From positions 3,275,501-3,339,500 of the forward strand of contig NZ_CP028908.1 of the NCBI RefSeq assembly GCF_024181725.1: a DNA stretch of 64,000 nucleotides. The letters run 5' to 3'. Every line of letters starts with the position of its first letter. The first letter of the stretch is position 1. The notes beneath the pieces were generated by a model. The model was not told the DNA's origin and did no database searches. It was given only the letters and a program-made list of their open reading frames with translations. The position numbers were made by a program, and so were the translations under genes. This document shows positions 54,601 through 63,665 of this stretch, piece after piece. This DNA comes from Bradyrhizobium sp. WD16. Lineage in GTDB: Bacteria; Pseudomonadota; Alphaproteobacteria; Rhizobiales; Xanthobacteraceae.

Positions 54601-57600
54601 CAACTTCGCCGGCACGACGCCGACCAGCGTCGTCAGCGTCGGCGGCGTCGGCACCGAGCGCCAGATCACCAATGTCGCCGCCGGCCGGATCAGCGCGACC
54701 TCGACCGACGGCATCAACGGCTCGCAGCTCTACGCCACCAACCAGGCGGTCACGGCGGTGCAGCAGCTCGCCGGCTCCGGCTGGAATGTCACCACCAAGG
54801 CGACCGGCACCGGCACGGCGACCGGCACCACGGTGCAGAACATCGCGCCGGGCGCGACCGCGACCGTCACCGCCGGCAACAACATCGCGGTGACCCAGAA
54901 CGGCGCCGAGGTCCAGATCGCCACCAGCATGACGCCGAGCTTCACCTCGGTGACGACCGGCAACACCAAGATCGACAATACCGGCCTGACCATCACCGGC
55001 GGGCCGAGCGTCACCTCGACCGGCATCGACGCCGGCGGCACCAAGATCACCAATGTCGCGGCGGGCACCAATCCGACCGACGCGGTGAACCTGTCGCAGA
55101 TGACCACCGCGGTCAGCGGCGTCCAGACCCATTACTACAGCGTCAACGACGGCGGCACCCAGCAGGCGAACTACACCAATAACGGCGCCACCGGCACCAA
55201 TTCGCTGGCGGCCGGCGTCGCCGCCGCGGCGGCGGGCACCTCGGCGGTGGCGATCGGCAATACCGCCAGCGCCCAGACGACCAATGCCGTCGCCATCGGC
55301 ACCAACGCCACCGCCATGGGCGGCGCGGCGATCGCCATCGGCGCCGGCAACATCGCCAACGGCACCGGCGCCGTGGCGATCGGCGACCCCAACACCGCGA
55401 CCGGCACCGGCGCGGTGGCGCAGGGCGCGAACAACACCGCCACCGGCAATGGCGCCACCGCCATCGGCGCCAGCAACATGGTGGGCGGCGGCGGCCAGGC
55501 GGTCGGCGTCGCCGGCACCCCTGCGGAGGGCGCCGTCGGCCTCGGCTACCAGAACACGGTGGTCGGCCAGGGCGCGGTGGCGCTGGGCGACCGCAACACG
55601 ACAAACGGCTCCGCCGCGCTCGCGCTCGGCCGTCAGAGCAATGCGACCGGCGCCGGCACGATCGCACTCGGCCTGACAGCCAACGCCACCAACACCTATG
55701 CCGTGGCAATCGGGACCCTTGCGGCGGCTTCGGGGACAAATGCGGTTGCCCTCGGACAGGGCGGGACCGCGACGACGAACGACGGCCTGGCGCTCGGCTC
55801 CAACGCCGTCGCCGGTACAAACACTGGTGACGTTGCCCTCGGCGCGAACAGCGTGACCGCGGGGCCGAACCCGACGGCGAGCACGACGATCAACGGCACG
55901 ACCTACAATTTCGCCGGCACCACGCCGACCAGCGTCGTCAGCGTCGGCAACGTCGGCGCCGAGCGCCAGATCACCAATGTCGCGGCCGGCCGACTGACCT
56001 CGACCTCGACCGACGCCATCAACGGCTCGCAGCTATACGCCACCAACCAGGCGGTCACGGCGGTGCAGCAGGTTGCCAGTAGCGGCTGGAACGTCACCAC
56101 CAAGGCGACCGGCACCGGCACGGCGACCGGCACCACGGTGCAGAACATCGCGCCGGGCGCGACCGCGACCTTCACCGCCGGCAACAACATCGCAGTGACC
56201 CAGAACGGCGCCGAGGTCCAGATCGCCACCAGCATGACGCCGACCTTCACCTCGGTGACGACCGGCAACACCACCATGAACAGCAGCGGCCTGACCATCA
56301 CCGGCGGGCCGAGCATCACCTCGACCGGCATCGACGCCGCCGGCAACAAGATCACCAACGTCGCGGCGGGCACCAATCCGACCGACGCGGTCAACCTGTC
56401 GCAGATGACCACTGCGGTCACGGGCGTCCAGACCCATTATTACAGCGTCAACGACGGCGGCACCCAGCAGGCGAACTACACCAACAACGGCGCCACCGGC
56501 ACCAATTCGCTGGCGGCGGGCGTCGCCGCATCGGCGCTCGGCACCGGTTCGACCGCCCTCGGCCTCGGCGCGACCGCCAACAATGCGGGCGATGTCGCAC
56601 TGGGCTCGAACAGCGTGACCGCGGCGGCCAACCCGACCGCGAGCACGGTGATCAACGGCACGACCTACAACTTCGCCGGCACGGCGCCGACCAGCGTCGT
56701 CAGCGTCGGCGGCGTCGGCACCGAGCGCCAGATCACCAATGTGGCCGCCGGCCGGATCAGCGCGACCTCGACCGATGCCATCAACGGCAGCGAGCTCTAT
56801 GCCACCAACCAGGCGATCACGGCGGTGCAGCAGGTTGCCAGTAGCGGCTGGAACGTCACCACCAAGGCGACCGGCACCGGCACGGCGACCGGCACCACGG
56901 TGCAGAACATCGCGCCGGGAGCGACCGCGACCTTCACCGCCGGCAACAACATCGCGGTGACCCAGAACGGCGCCGAGGTCCAGATCGCCACCAGCATGAC
57001 GCCGACCTTCACCTCGGTGACGACCGGCAACACCACCATGAACAGCAGCGGCCTGACCATCACCGGTGGGCCGAGCGTCACCTCGACCGGCATCGACGCC
57101 GCCGGCAACAAGATCACCAACGTCGCGGCGGGCACCAATCCGACCGACGCGGTGAACCTGTCGCAAATGACGACGGCGGTGACGGGGGTCCAGACCCACT
57201 ATTACAGCGTCAACGACGGCGGCACCCAGCAGGCGAACTACACCAACAACGGTGCCACCGGCACCAACGCGCTGGCGGCGGGCGTCGCGGCCTCGGCGGC
57301 GGGCACCTCGGCGGTGGCGATCGGCAATACCGCCAGCGCCCAGACCGCGAATGCGGTGGCGATCGGCACCAACGCCACGGCCCTTGGCGGCGCGGCGATC
57401 TCCATCGGCGCCGGCAACACCGCCAACGGCAACGGCGCGGTGGCGATCGGCGATCCCAACACCGCGACCGGCACCGGCGCCATCGCCCAGGGCTTCAACA
57501 ACACCGCGACCGGCGACGGCACCGCCGCGATTGGCGCTACCAACACCGCGACCTTCACCGGCGCCGTCGCCCAGGGTTACAACAACACCGCGACCGGCAC

Positions 57601-60600
57601 CGGCGCGACCGCGATCGGCGCCAACAACAACGTCGGCGGCGTCGGCGGCGTTACTCCCGGCCTCGCGGGCGAGGGCTCGGTGGGCATCGGCTCAGTCAAC
57701 ACTGCAACCGGGCGGGGATCCGTCGCGATCGGTGACCATAACTCTGTAACCGGTGGCAGCTCGGTCGCGATCGGCCAATTTTCGGGTGGAACTGGCAACG
57801 AGGTCGTCGCGATCGGTAGATCCACCGGCGCGATTGGTTCAAACAGCGTTGCGATCAGCTCCTTCGCGACTGCGACGGGTCTGAGATCGTTGGCCCTGGG
57901 CAGCAACACGTTGGCGCAGACGACGAATGGCGTGGCTCTCGGCGCTGGCGCGCAGGCGACGGCGAGCGCCGGCGACGTCGCGCTCGGCTCCGGCAGCGTG
58001 ACGGCGGCGGCCAACCCGACCGCCAGCACGACGATCAACGGCACGACCTACACCTTCGCCGGCACGACGCCGACCAGCGTCGTCAGCGTCGGCGGCGTCG
58101 GCACCGAGCGCCAGATCACCAATGTGGCCGCCGGCCGGATCAGCGCGACCTCGACCGATGCCATCAACGGCAGCGAGCTCTATGCCACCAACCAGGCGGT
58201 CACGGCGGTCGGCGACCGGGCGGTCAAGTACGACCTCAATCCGGATGGCACCGTCAATTACGGCAGCTCGACCCTGCAGGGTCCGGTCAGCACCGATGGC
58301 GGCGTCACCGGCGGCACCAGGATCACCAACCTGGCCCAGGGCGCGGTGACATCGACCTCGACCGACGCGATCAACGGCGCCCAGCTCTACTCGGTGCAGC
58401 AGCTCGCCGGCGCCGGCTGGAACGTCACCACGGCGGCGACCGGCACCGGCACGGCGACCGGCACCACGGTGCACAACATCGCGCCGGGGGCGACCGCGAC
58501 CTTCACCGCCGGCAACAACATCGCGGTGACCCAGAACGGCGCCGAGGTCCAGATCGCCACCAGCATGACGCCGACCTTCACCTCGGTGACCACCGGCAAC
58601 ACCACGATGACGACCAACGGCCTGACCATCGCCGGCGGGCCGAGCGTCACCTCGACCGGCATCGATGCCGGCGGCACCAGGATCACCAACCTGGCGCCGG
58701 GCACCGCCGGGACCGATGGCGTCAACGTCTCGCAGTTGAACACCGCGGTGACTGCCGTCAAGACCCACTATTACAGCGTCAACGACGGCGGTACCGTGGC
58801 CGGCAACTTCAACAACGACGGCGCCACCGGCACCAACGCGCTGGCGGCGGGCGTCAATGCCGTCGCGACGGGAACCGGTTCGACCGCGATCGGCTTCGGC
58901 GCGACCGCCAACAACGCCAATGATGTCGCGCTCGGTTCCGGCAGCGTGACCGCGGCGGCCAATCCGACCGCGAGCACGGTGATCAACGGCACGACCTACA
59001 CCTTCGCCGGCATCTCGCCGACCAGCGTCGTCAGCGTCGGCGGCGTCGGCACCGAGCGCCAGATCACCAATGTCGCGGCGGGGCGGATCAGCGCGACCTC
59101 GACCGACGCCATCAACGGCTCGCAGCTCTATGCCACCAACCAGGCGATCGACACGCTCAGCCAGGGCAGCGTCAAATACGACACCGCCGGCGGCACGGTG
59201 AACTACAACAGCATCACCCTCGCAGGACCGGGCGGCACCAAGATCACCAATGTCGCTCCGGGAGCGGTGACCTCGACCTCCACCGACGCGGTCAACGGCT
59301 CGCAGCTCTACTCGGTGCAGCAGCTCGCCGGCGCCGGCTGGAACGTCACCACCAAGGCGACCGGTACCGGCAAGGTCACCGGCACCACGGTGCAGAACGT
59401 CGCGCCCGGTTCGACCGCGACCTTCACCGCCGGCGACAACATCGAGATCACCCAGAACGGCTCCGAGATCCAGATCGCCACCAGCAAGACGCCGAGCTTC
59501 ACCTCGGTGACGACCGGCAACACCAAGATCGACAGCAACGGCCTGACCATCGTCGGCGGGCCGAGCGTCACCTCGACCGGCATCGATGCCGGCGGCAGCA
59601 GGATCACCAACGTCGCGGCGGGCATCGCCCCGACCGACGCGGCGAACATGTCGCAGGTGAACAATGCGGTCAACGCCGCCAAGACGCACTACTACGGCGT
59701 CAACGACAACGGCGTGATCCAGGCCAACTACACCAACGACGGCGCCACCGGCGTCAATTCGATGGCGGCGGGCGTGGCCGCGGTCGCCTCCGGCGCCGGA
59801 TCGACAGCGATCGGCTTCGGCGCGACCGCCACCAACGCCGGCGATGTCGCGCTCGGCCAGGGCTCGACGACCGCGGCGGCGGTGGCCACGACGAGCACCA
59901 CCATCGGCGGCAAGACCTACACCTTCGCCGGCACTTCGCCGACGAGCACGGTGAGCGTCGGGTCCGTGGGAGCCGAGCGGACCGTGACCAATGTCGCGGC
60001 CGGGCGGCTCGGCGCCACCTCGACCGACGCCATCAACGGCAGCCAGCTCTACGCCACCAACCAGGCGGTGAACGTGCTGTACAACGGCGGCGCCGGTCCG
60101 GTGCAGTATTCGAACTCTTCGACGCCGACGACGCCGAACGGCGGCACGCCGACCAACGACCTCACTTTGGTCGGCGGTTCCACCGGGCCGGTCGTGCTGC
60201 ACAATGTCGGCGACGGCGCGGTGTCGTCGACCTCGACCGACGCGGTCAACGGCAAGCAGCTCTACAACATGCAGGCCAACGTGCCGGGTTCGTGGCAGTC
60301 GCCGACCTCGAACACCTATGTGCTGAGCAATCCGGCCGGCGGCGGCGGAGCGGTGACCCTGAGCAATGTCGCGCCGGGCGCTCTGTCCCCGACGTCAAAC
60401 CAGGCGGTGAACGGCGCCCAGCTCTATGCCACCAACCAGGCGATCAACAATATCGCCACCGGCTTCGGCAACCTGCAGAGCCAGATCGACAGCAACGCCA
60501 GGCGCGCCGACGCCGGTATCGCCACCGCCGCGGCACTCGGCATGATCCGCTACGACGATCGCCCGGGCAAGCTCTCGACCGGCGCCGCCGTGACCTACCA

Positions 60601-60748
60601 CCACAGCCAGGCGGGCCTGGCCATGGGCGCCGGCTACACCACCGAGGATCGCCTGTGGCGCGTCTCGGCGGGACTGGCCTTCTCGCCGACCAACGGCAGC
60701 GCGGCCGACGTCACCGCCGGCGCCAGCGCGACCTACACCTGGAACTGA
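51638..60748 (+). CDS. Giant trimeric autotransporter adhesin (YadA/BadA-like)
   Basis: 3036 residues from ATG 51638, preceded by CAGGAG. A basic ~87-residue N-terminal extension and hydrophobic core (LVATIGMFAASSVLGGLMF...AMA, cleaved near residue 112) form an extended signal peptide. A unique AT-richer segment (~115-245) follows. The passenger alternates YadA head repeats (AVAIGNxAxAxGxxSVAIG-like) with stalk modules: VVSVGGVGTERQITNVAAGR, neck TSTDAINGSQLYATNQA, Trp-ring GWNVTTKATG, GIN-like FTAGNNIAVTQNG and a THYYSVNDGG block, repeated up to seven times. The C-terminal ~80 residues are the YadA membrane anchor (AALGMIRYDDRPGKLSTGAAV...ASATYTWN, ending in an aromatic and Asn). It should trimerise on the outer membrane and mediate attachment or biofilm. 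Confidence 0.95.
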   Translation: MKPHSDQAGRRTRTGFVNNWVDGGEDGSRALRRRVMAILRGAHRMLGIRRKSLGLGALGLRGARVAGVSLRSPISVDLNRSRGWQSDLVATIGMFAASSVLGGLMFTESAMAVDSSVTCASVAGSASYIQMNNSGGATPGGYYPPGSHCAFYSPVGSANDAYATIYANGATANATSIVTDNTTATISMTPGGSAANYVLMTNGNDAITNASGVVISGVASPALSPTSTYAVNGGQLYYYTKYFRANSTGPESQAGGTDSVAIGPGASVDANSAASIAQGNGAAVTYALNAIALGNGAKVAGASGNLSTSSMAIGNGATVAAGATKAIAVGNAANAGGPSAVAMGDTANAKTPNAVAVGTNASALGGAAVSIGNGNVANGNGAVAIGDPNTATGTGAVAQGFNNTATGDGTTAIGNNNMVGGGGQAVGTAGTAAQGAVGIGFSNTVVGQGSVALGNQSKALQAGSIAMGDTATANATKGMALGSGATATNANDVALGSGSVTAAPNPTASMTVNGTTYNFAGTAPTSVVSVGGVGSERQITNVAAGRISATSTDAINGSELYAVQQLAGSGWNVTTKATGTGTATGTTVQNIAPGATATFTAGNNIAVTQNGAEVQIATSMTPSFTSVTTGNTTMNSSGLTITGGPSVTSTGIDAGGTKITNVAAGTNPTDAVNLSQVTTAVTGVQTHYYSVNDGGTQQANYTNNGATGTNSLAAGVAAAAAGTSAVAVGNGATAGASGVANDIAIGNAANATKGNSVAIGGSTVSAANAVSIGNKANGGSFAVAAGDSAVAGINAVAVGKSASGGGGNSVAAGNGASSGGGNSIAIGNAATAPGASAVAMGDTASAQTASSVAIGTNATATGGKAVSIGAGNTASGDGAVAIGDPNSATGTGAVAMGANNTSNGQGAVALGNANTATGQGAVALGNSSNAAAAGAIALGDTAAANATKGVALGSGATATNANDVALGSGSVTAAANPTASTVINGTTYNFAGTTPTSVVSVGGVGTERQITNVAAGRISATSTDGINGSQLYATNQAVTAVQQLAGSGWNVTTKATGTGTATGTTVQNIAPGATATVTAGNNIAVTQNGAEVQIATSMTPSFTSVTTGNTKIDNTGLTITGGPSVTSTGIDAGGTKITNVAAGTNPTDAVNLSQMTTAVSGVQTHYYSVNDGGTQQANYTNNGATGTNSLAAGVAAAAAGTSAVAIGNTASAQTTNAVAIGTNATAMGGAAIAIGAGNIANGTGAVAIGDPNTATGTGAVAQGANNTATGNGATAIGASNMVGGGGQAVGVAGTPAEGAVGLGYQNTVVGQGAVALGDRNTTNGSAALALGRQSNATGAGTIALGLTANATNTYAVAIGTLAAASGTNAVALGQGGTATTNDGLALGSNAVAGTNTGDVALGANSVTAGPNPTASTTINGTTYNFAGTTPTSVVSVGNVGAERQITNVAAGRLTSTSTDAINGSQLYATNQAVTAVQQVASSGWNVTTKATGTGTATGTTVQNIAPGATATFTAGNNIAVTQNGAEVQIATSMTPTFTSVTTGNTTMNSSGLTITGGPSITSTGIDAAGNKITNVAAGTNPTDAVNLSQMTTAVTGVQTHYYSVNDGGTQQANYTNNGATGTNSLAAGVAASALGTGSTALGLGATANNAGDVALGSNSVTAAANPTASTVINGTTYNFAGTAPTSVVSVGGVGTERQITNVAAGRISATSTDAINGSELYATNQAITAVQQVASSGWNVTTKATGTGTATGTTVQNIAPGATATFTAGNNIAVTQNGAEVQIATSMTPTFTSVTTGNTTMNSSGLTITGGPSVTSTGIDAAGNKITNVAAGTNPTDAVNLSQMTTAVTGVQTHYYSVNDGGTQQANYTNNGATGTNALAAGVAASAAGTSAVAIGNTASAQTANAVAIGTNATALGGAAISIGAGNTANGNGAVAIGDPNTATGTGAIAQGFNNTATGDGTAAIGATNTATFTGAVAQGYNNTATGTGATAIGANNNVGGVGGVTPGLAGEGSVGIGSVNTATGRGSVAIGDHNSVTGGSSVAIGQFSGGTGNEVVAIGRSTGAIGSNSVAISSFATATGLRSLALGSNTLAQTTNGVALGAGAQATASAGDVALGSGSVTAAANPTASTTINGTTYTFAGTTPTSVVSVGGVGTERQITNVAAGRISATSTDAINGSELYATNQAVTAVGDRAVKYDLNPDGTVNYGSSTLQGPVSTDGGVTGGTRITNLAQGAVTSTSTDAINGAQLYSVQQLAGAGWNVTTAATGTGTATGTTVHNIAPGATATFTAGNNIAVTQNGAEVQIATSMTPTFTSVTTGNTTMTTNGLTIAGGPSVTSTGIDAGGTRITNLAPGTAGTDGVNVSQLNTAVTAVKTHYYSVNDGGTVAGNFNNDGATGTNALAAGVNAVATGTGSTAIGFGATANNANDVALGSGSVTAAANPTASTVINGTTYTFAGISPTSVVSVGGVGTERQITNVAAGRISATSTDAINGSQLYATNQAIDTLSQGSVKYDTAGGTVNYNSITLAGPGGTKITNVAPGAVTSTSTDAVNGSQLYSVQQLAGAGWNVTTKATGTGKVTGTTVQNVAPGSTATFTAGDNIEITQNGSEIQIATSKTPSFTSVTTGNTKIDSNGLTIVGGPSVTSTGIDAGGSRITNVAAGIAPTDAANMSQVNNAVNAAKTHYYGVNDNGVIQANYTNDGATGVNSMAAGVAAVASGAGSTAIGFGATATNAGDVALGQGSTTAAAVATTSTTIGGKTYTFAGTSPTSTVSVGSVGAERTVTNVAAGRLGATSTDAINGSQLYATNQAVNVLYNGGAGPVQYSNSSTPTTPNGGTPTNDLTLVGGSTGPVVLHNVGDGAVSSTSTDAVNGKQLYNMQANVPGSWQSPTSNTYVLSNPAGGGGAVTLSNVAPGALSPTSNQAVNGAQLYATNQAINNIATGFGNLQSQIDSNARRADAGIATAAALGMIRYDDRPGKLSTGAAVTYHHSQAGLAMGAGYTTEDRLWRVSAGLAFSPTNGSAADVTAGASATYTWN

Positions 60749-60753
60749 TCGCC

Positions 60754-60779
60754 GCGCGCCGGAAACGGCGCGCCCCCTT
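60754..60779 (+). terminator. Probable terminator after the adhesin gene
   Basis: A perfect 8-bp stem GCGCGCCG / CGGCGCGC closed by a GAAA tetraloop lies 5 bp after the stop, followed by CCCCC and TTT. The stop-to-hairpin distance is very short. Confidence 0.65.
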
Positions 60780-60804
60780 TGGGTACCAACATCGGGATTG
60801 TCAG

Positions 60805-61272
60805 ATGAAATCCAAGATCATGATCTGCGCCGCCGCTGTGTTGCTGTCGCTCGCGGCCGTTGGCGGTCCGTCCCGCGCCGCCGACATGGAGGTTCCGGCC
60901 GCGGCTTGCGGCGAAGGCGTCGGGGAATACCAGCGCGTCGCCATGCACCGGATTGCCGCGCAGACCGAGCGCGATCCTTCGGGACTGTGGACGGACTACG
61001 AGCTCTGGAATGTGAACACCCCGCACAAGACCGACATCTGGGAGGGGTCCTACCGCGACTGCCATGGCCAACGCATCGTCGTCTCGCAGATCGTCAACCG
61101 GCAATGCAGCAGCGCGACGGCCTGCCCGGTGCGGGTGGTGCTGCGCGACGACGCCGGCGCCGGACGGGTCCTGCTCAATTACAAGCAGGCCTGCACCATG
61201 CACGGCAGTTTCGCCATGCGGCGGGACGGCGCGCAGCTCATGGCCTGCGACGTTCCGTATAACTTCGATTGA
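60805..61272 (+). CDS. Hypothetical secreted protein
   Basis: 155 residues from ATG 60805. A signal peptide (MKSKIMICAAAVLLSLAAVG...SRA) precedes a small domain with five cysteines (AACGEG, YRDCHGQ, NRQCSSATACPV, KQACTM, MACDV) suited to disulfides. It contains the segments LWTDYELWNVNTPHKTDIWEGSYRDC and VRVVLRDDAGAGRVLLNYKQAC. No family is recognised. It lies 56 bp after the giant adhesin in the same orientation and could be an accessory periplasmic factor for it. Confidence 0.65.
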   Translation: MKSKIMICAAAVLLSLAAVGGPSRAADMEVPAAACGEGVGEYQRVAMHRIAAQTERDPSGLWTDYELWNVNTPHKTDIWEGSYRDCHGQRIVVSQIVNRQCSSATACPVRVVLRDDAGAGRVLLNYKQACTMHGSFAMRRDGAQLMACDVPYNFD

Positions 61273-61340
61273 ATCGCGTGAGCGATGCGCGGGGCGGGGC
61301 GCGGGAGCGCTCCGCCTGCTCTGTTTCGGCCAGGAAGGAA

Positions 61341-62039
61341 ATGACGGACGTGAAAGCGCGCGGGCGAGCGATCCTGTTGTCTATCGGCTGCCTCATGGCG
61401 GCTGTCCATGGAGCTGCGGCCGAGCCGGCCGCGCCGGCGCCAGCCGCGCCGGCGGCGTCGACGACGCCGAAACCGATCGACCGGTCTTTCGTCCTGCTGC
61501 TTCTGCGCTCGACGCTGCTGGCGCTCGATGACGCCAACAGGACCGGCAATTACGCGGTGCTCCATGCGCTGGCGTCGCCGAGCTTCCAGAAGGTCAATAC
61601 GCCGGCGAAGCTCGCGGAGACTTTCGCCAGCTTCCGCCGCGACAAGTTCGACCTCTCGGCCGCGGCCGTTCTCGATCCGCAACTGGCCTTCGAGCCGAAG
61701 CTCGAGGCCAATGGCCTGCTGCATATCGCCGGTTCGTTCGTCGGACGACCGAGCCCGTTCCAGTTCGATCTGATGTACCAGCCGGTGGACGGGCGCTGGC
61801 TGCTGGAGGCGATCGCCGCCGGCACGCCAGGCAGTCAAGACGCGTCGAAACAGGGCCAGGCGCCGGCCGCGGCCCAGACGGCGGCGACGCCGCCTGCCCA
61901 GGCGACGCCGAGGCAGGCTCAGAAGCCTGCCGCCGGACCCTCGCTGCTGGCCCCGCCCGACAAGGCCAATGCGGCGGCGACGTTCCGCAAGCCGTTGCCG
62001 CCGCCGCCGCCCAAGCCCGATGGACTGCGGCGGAACTGA
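61341..62039 (+). CDS. Hypothetical secreted protein with proline-rich tail
   Basis: 232 residues from ATG 61341, which follows AGGAAGGA. A signal peptide (AILLSIGCLMAAVHGAAA) and an Ala/Pro linker precede a globular domain (~45-155; FVLLLLRSTLLALDDANRTGNYAVLHALASPSFQ, ending PFQFDLMYQPVDGRWLLEAIAAG) that resembles NTF2-like/DUF4864-type folds. The C-terminal ~70 residues are Ala/Gln/Pro-rich and end in a polyproline run. Its separation from the adhesin by one small gene and shared orientation suggest a linked locus. Function unknown. Confidence 0.68.
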   Translation: MTDVKARGRAILLSIGCLMAAVHGAAAEPAAPAPAAPAASTTPKPIDRSFVLLLLRSTLLALDDANRTGNYAVLHALASPSFQKVNTPAKLAETFASFRRDKFDLSAAAVLDPQLAFEPKLEANGLLHIAGSFVGRPSPFQFDLMYQPVDGRWLLEAIAAGTPGSQDASKQGQAPAAAQTAATPPAQATPRQAQKPAAGPSLLAPPDKANAAATFRKPLPPPPPKPDGLRRN

Positions 62040-62060
62040 GCGGCCGCGGATCGCGGTGCC

Positions 62061-62080
62061 GCGCGCCGTCGGCGGCGCGC
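62061..62080 (+). terminator. Probable terminator hairpin
   Basis: An 8-bp stem GCGCGCCG / CGGCGCGC with a TCGG loop lies 22 bp after the previous stop. The stem is identical to that after the adhesin gene. No clear T-run. Confidence 0.5.
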
Positions 62081-62090
62081 GAGCTGCACA

Positions 62091-62117
62091 CTCCGTTGTC
62101 GTCGCCCGGCTTCGACC
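62091..62117 (-). repeat. Left fragment of an inverted P-type repeat, split by the IS element
   Basis: CTCCGTTGTCGTCGCCCGGC and the following CTTCGACC match the reverse complement of the end of a P unit from the 49-kb array. The matching remainder continues at 63532, after the insertion sequence. Confidence 0.75.
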
Positions 62118-63531
62118 CTACGATATGCACACATCTCCGGATCCTCTTGCGGCGCCTCCCATTTTCTGAATCGATGGTAGTCGCAAGATTCTGGGGAACA
62201 GAAATGGAAGGTGGTTTGGGACGGTTCGGCGACCGGCGCCTGGAAAAAGGGGGGCCGGCTTGCTGGCCCGTCTGGTCAGTGTCGGTCAATCCGGCATCAG
62301 CGTGCGTCGCGTGGGGGGCAATCGCGCCGGCGAGATGCGCATTACGCGTTTTTTGCGTAACCCGCGTGTGAGACCGGACGAGATGGTCGCGACCGCCCGC
62401 GCGCGTACCGCTGGGCTGGTCAGGGGGCGGCACATCCTGGCGATCCAGGACACCACGACCCTGCGCGACGATGGCAAGCAACGCAGTTTGAACCTGCATC
62501 CAATGATCGCGGTGGATGCCCATGATGGCGGGCTGCTCGGACTTGTCGATGCGGTGTTCCTTAGCCACGTTGGTGGCAAGAAGCACCTATGCAAAAAGCG
62601 GCCCTTCGCCGAAAAGGAGAGTAGCCGCTGGCTCGACGCGACCAATACAGCAGCCAGCCTGGTTGCGTCCGGAGCGGCCTGCGTCACCGTCGTGGCCGAT
62701 CGGGAAAGCGATATTTATGAGGAATTCGCCTGCCGTCCCATTGAGACCGAACTGCTGATCCGCGCCCATCATGATCGCGTGCTGGAAGACGGAGGCATGC
62801 TCTATGAGTGCATGGAGGGTGTCGCTGAACTGGGCCGCGAGACGATCGATCTGCCGGCCAATCCGGGCCGAGCCGCCCGTCAGGCAGTGCTGGCGCTGCG
62901 GGCGCGTGAGGTCACCCTGAAGCGGCCGAAACGCAACCGCCCCGCCGAGGCGGCCAAACTGCCGAAGACAGTCACTCTCACCTTGGTGGAAGCACGTGAG
63001 ATCGATCCGCCGGACACCGTGACGCCGGTACATTGGCGGCTGCTGACAACGCACAGGGTGGCGACGCTGGCGCAAGCATTACTGATCACACACTTTTATC
63101 GCCAGCGCTGGACCATCGAGCAGGTCTTCCGGGTGATGAAAACGAAAGGCTTCGACATCGAGGCGGTGCGGGTTACAGAGGATGGGCCATTCGAGAACCT
63201 GACCACCGCGACGTTGATCGCTGCCATTCAAGTACTGCAGATGGTTCGCGAGCGCGACGGCGCGGCCGGGCGGCCGCTGCAAGACGCGCTCGACCCCGAA
63301 GACCAGCCCGCGCTGGAGGCGATTTGTCAAACCCTTGAGGGCAAGACCGAGAAACAGAAGAACCCTCATCCCAAAGGGTCGTTGGCATATGCCAGTTGGG
63401 TGTGCGCTCGGCTTGGCGGATGGACCGGCTATTATGGAAAGCCAGGCCCCATCGTAATGATGCAGGGGCTGCAATCCCTCAAGGCAATACTTCGCGGCTG
63501 GAGACTCCGCAGAGATGTGTGAATCTCGTAG
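62118..63531 (+). mobile_element. IS4-family insertion sequence
   Basis: 1414 bp bounded by imperfect terminal inverted repeats (left CTACGATATGCACACATCTC; right, read inward, CTACGAGATTCACACATCTC; 18 of 20 identical). It is flanked by a near-perfect 10-bp target duplication, GGCTTCGACC / GGCTTTGACC. It carries one transposase gene and sits in the loop of an intergenic palindromic repeat. Confidence 0.9.
62174..63522 (+). pseudogene. IS4-family transposase (frameshifted near the N-terminus)
   Basis: A DDE transposase of the IS4/Tn5-like type: first Asp in LAIQDTTTL, second in VVADRESD, and the YREK-like signature YRQRWTIEQVFRVMK with the catalytic Glu. An N-terminal piece (MVVARFWGTEMEGGLGRFGDRRLEKGG) is read from ATG 62174. 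It then runs out of frame at an A5-G6 tract (62244-62254), and the main ~420 residues continue in the -1 frame from about 62260. This is either an inactivating indel or, less likely, a -1 slip. A start at TTG 62260 would lack the conserved N-terminal segment. Confidence 0.8.
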
Positions 63532-63665
63532 GGCTTTGACCGGGCGACCCAGTAGCCGTGGCGGTCGTGATGGGCAGCGCGTCCGCCGCAGTGCACCGTT
63601 GCGATGACCCGGGGTACTGGGCCCCCCGGACAAGCCGGGGGGCGACAGCAGAATGTGCCGATAGT
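63532..63665 (-). repeat. Right fragment of the inverted P-type repeat
   Basis: It begins with the second target-duplication copy and continues GGGCGACCCAGTAGCCGTGG, later TTGCGATGACCCGGGGTACT, a GC palindrome CCCCCCGGACAAGCCGGGGGG and CAGAATGTGCCGATA. It aligns along its length with the reverse complement of a P unit in the 49-kb array. With the left fragment it rebuilds one unit of about 150 bp. Confidence 0.8.

Noticed and set aside
52283-55132. 949-codon open frame on the minus strand inside the adhesin gene
   Set aside because: It is the mirror of the repetitive, GC-rich adhesin coding strand, is Arg/Ala/Gly/Asp-rich and has no domain. The same applies to the 787-codon frame at 57839-60202.
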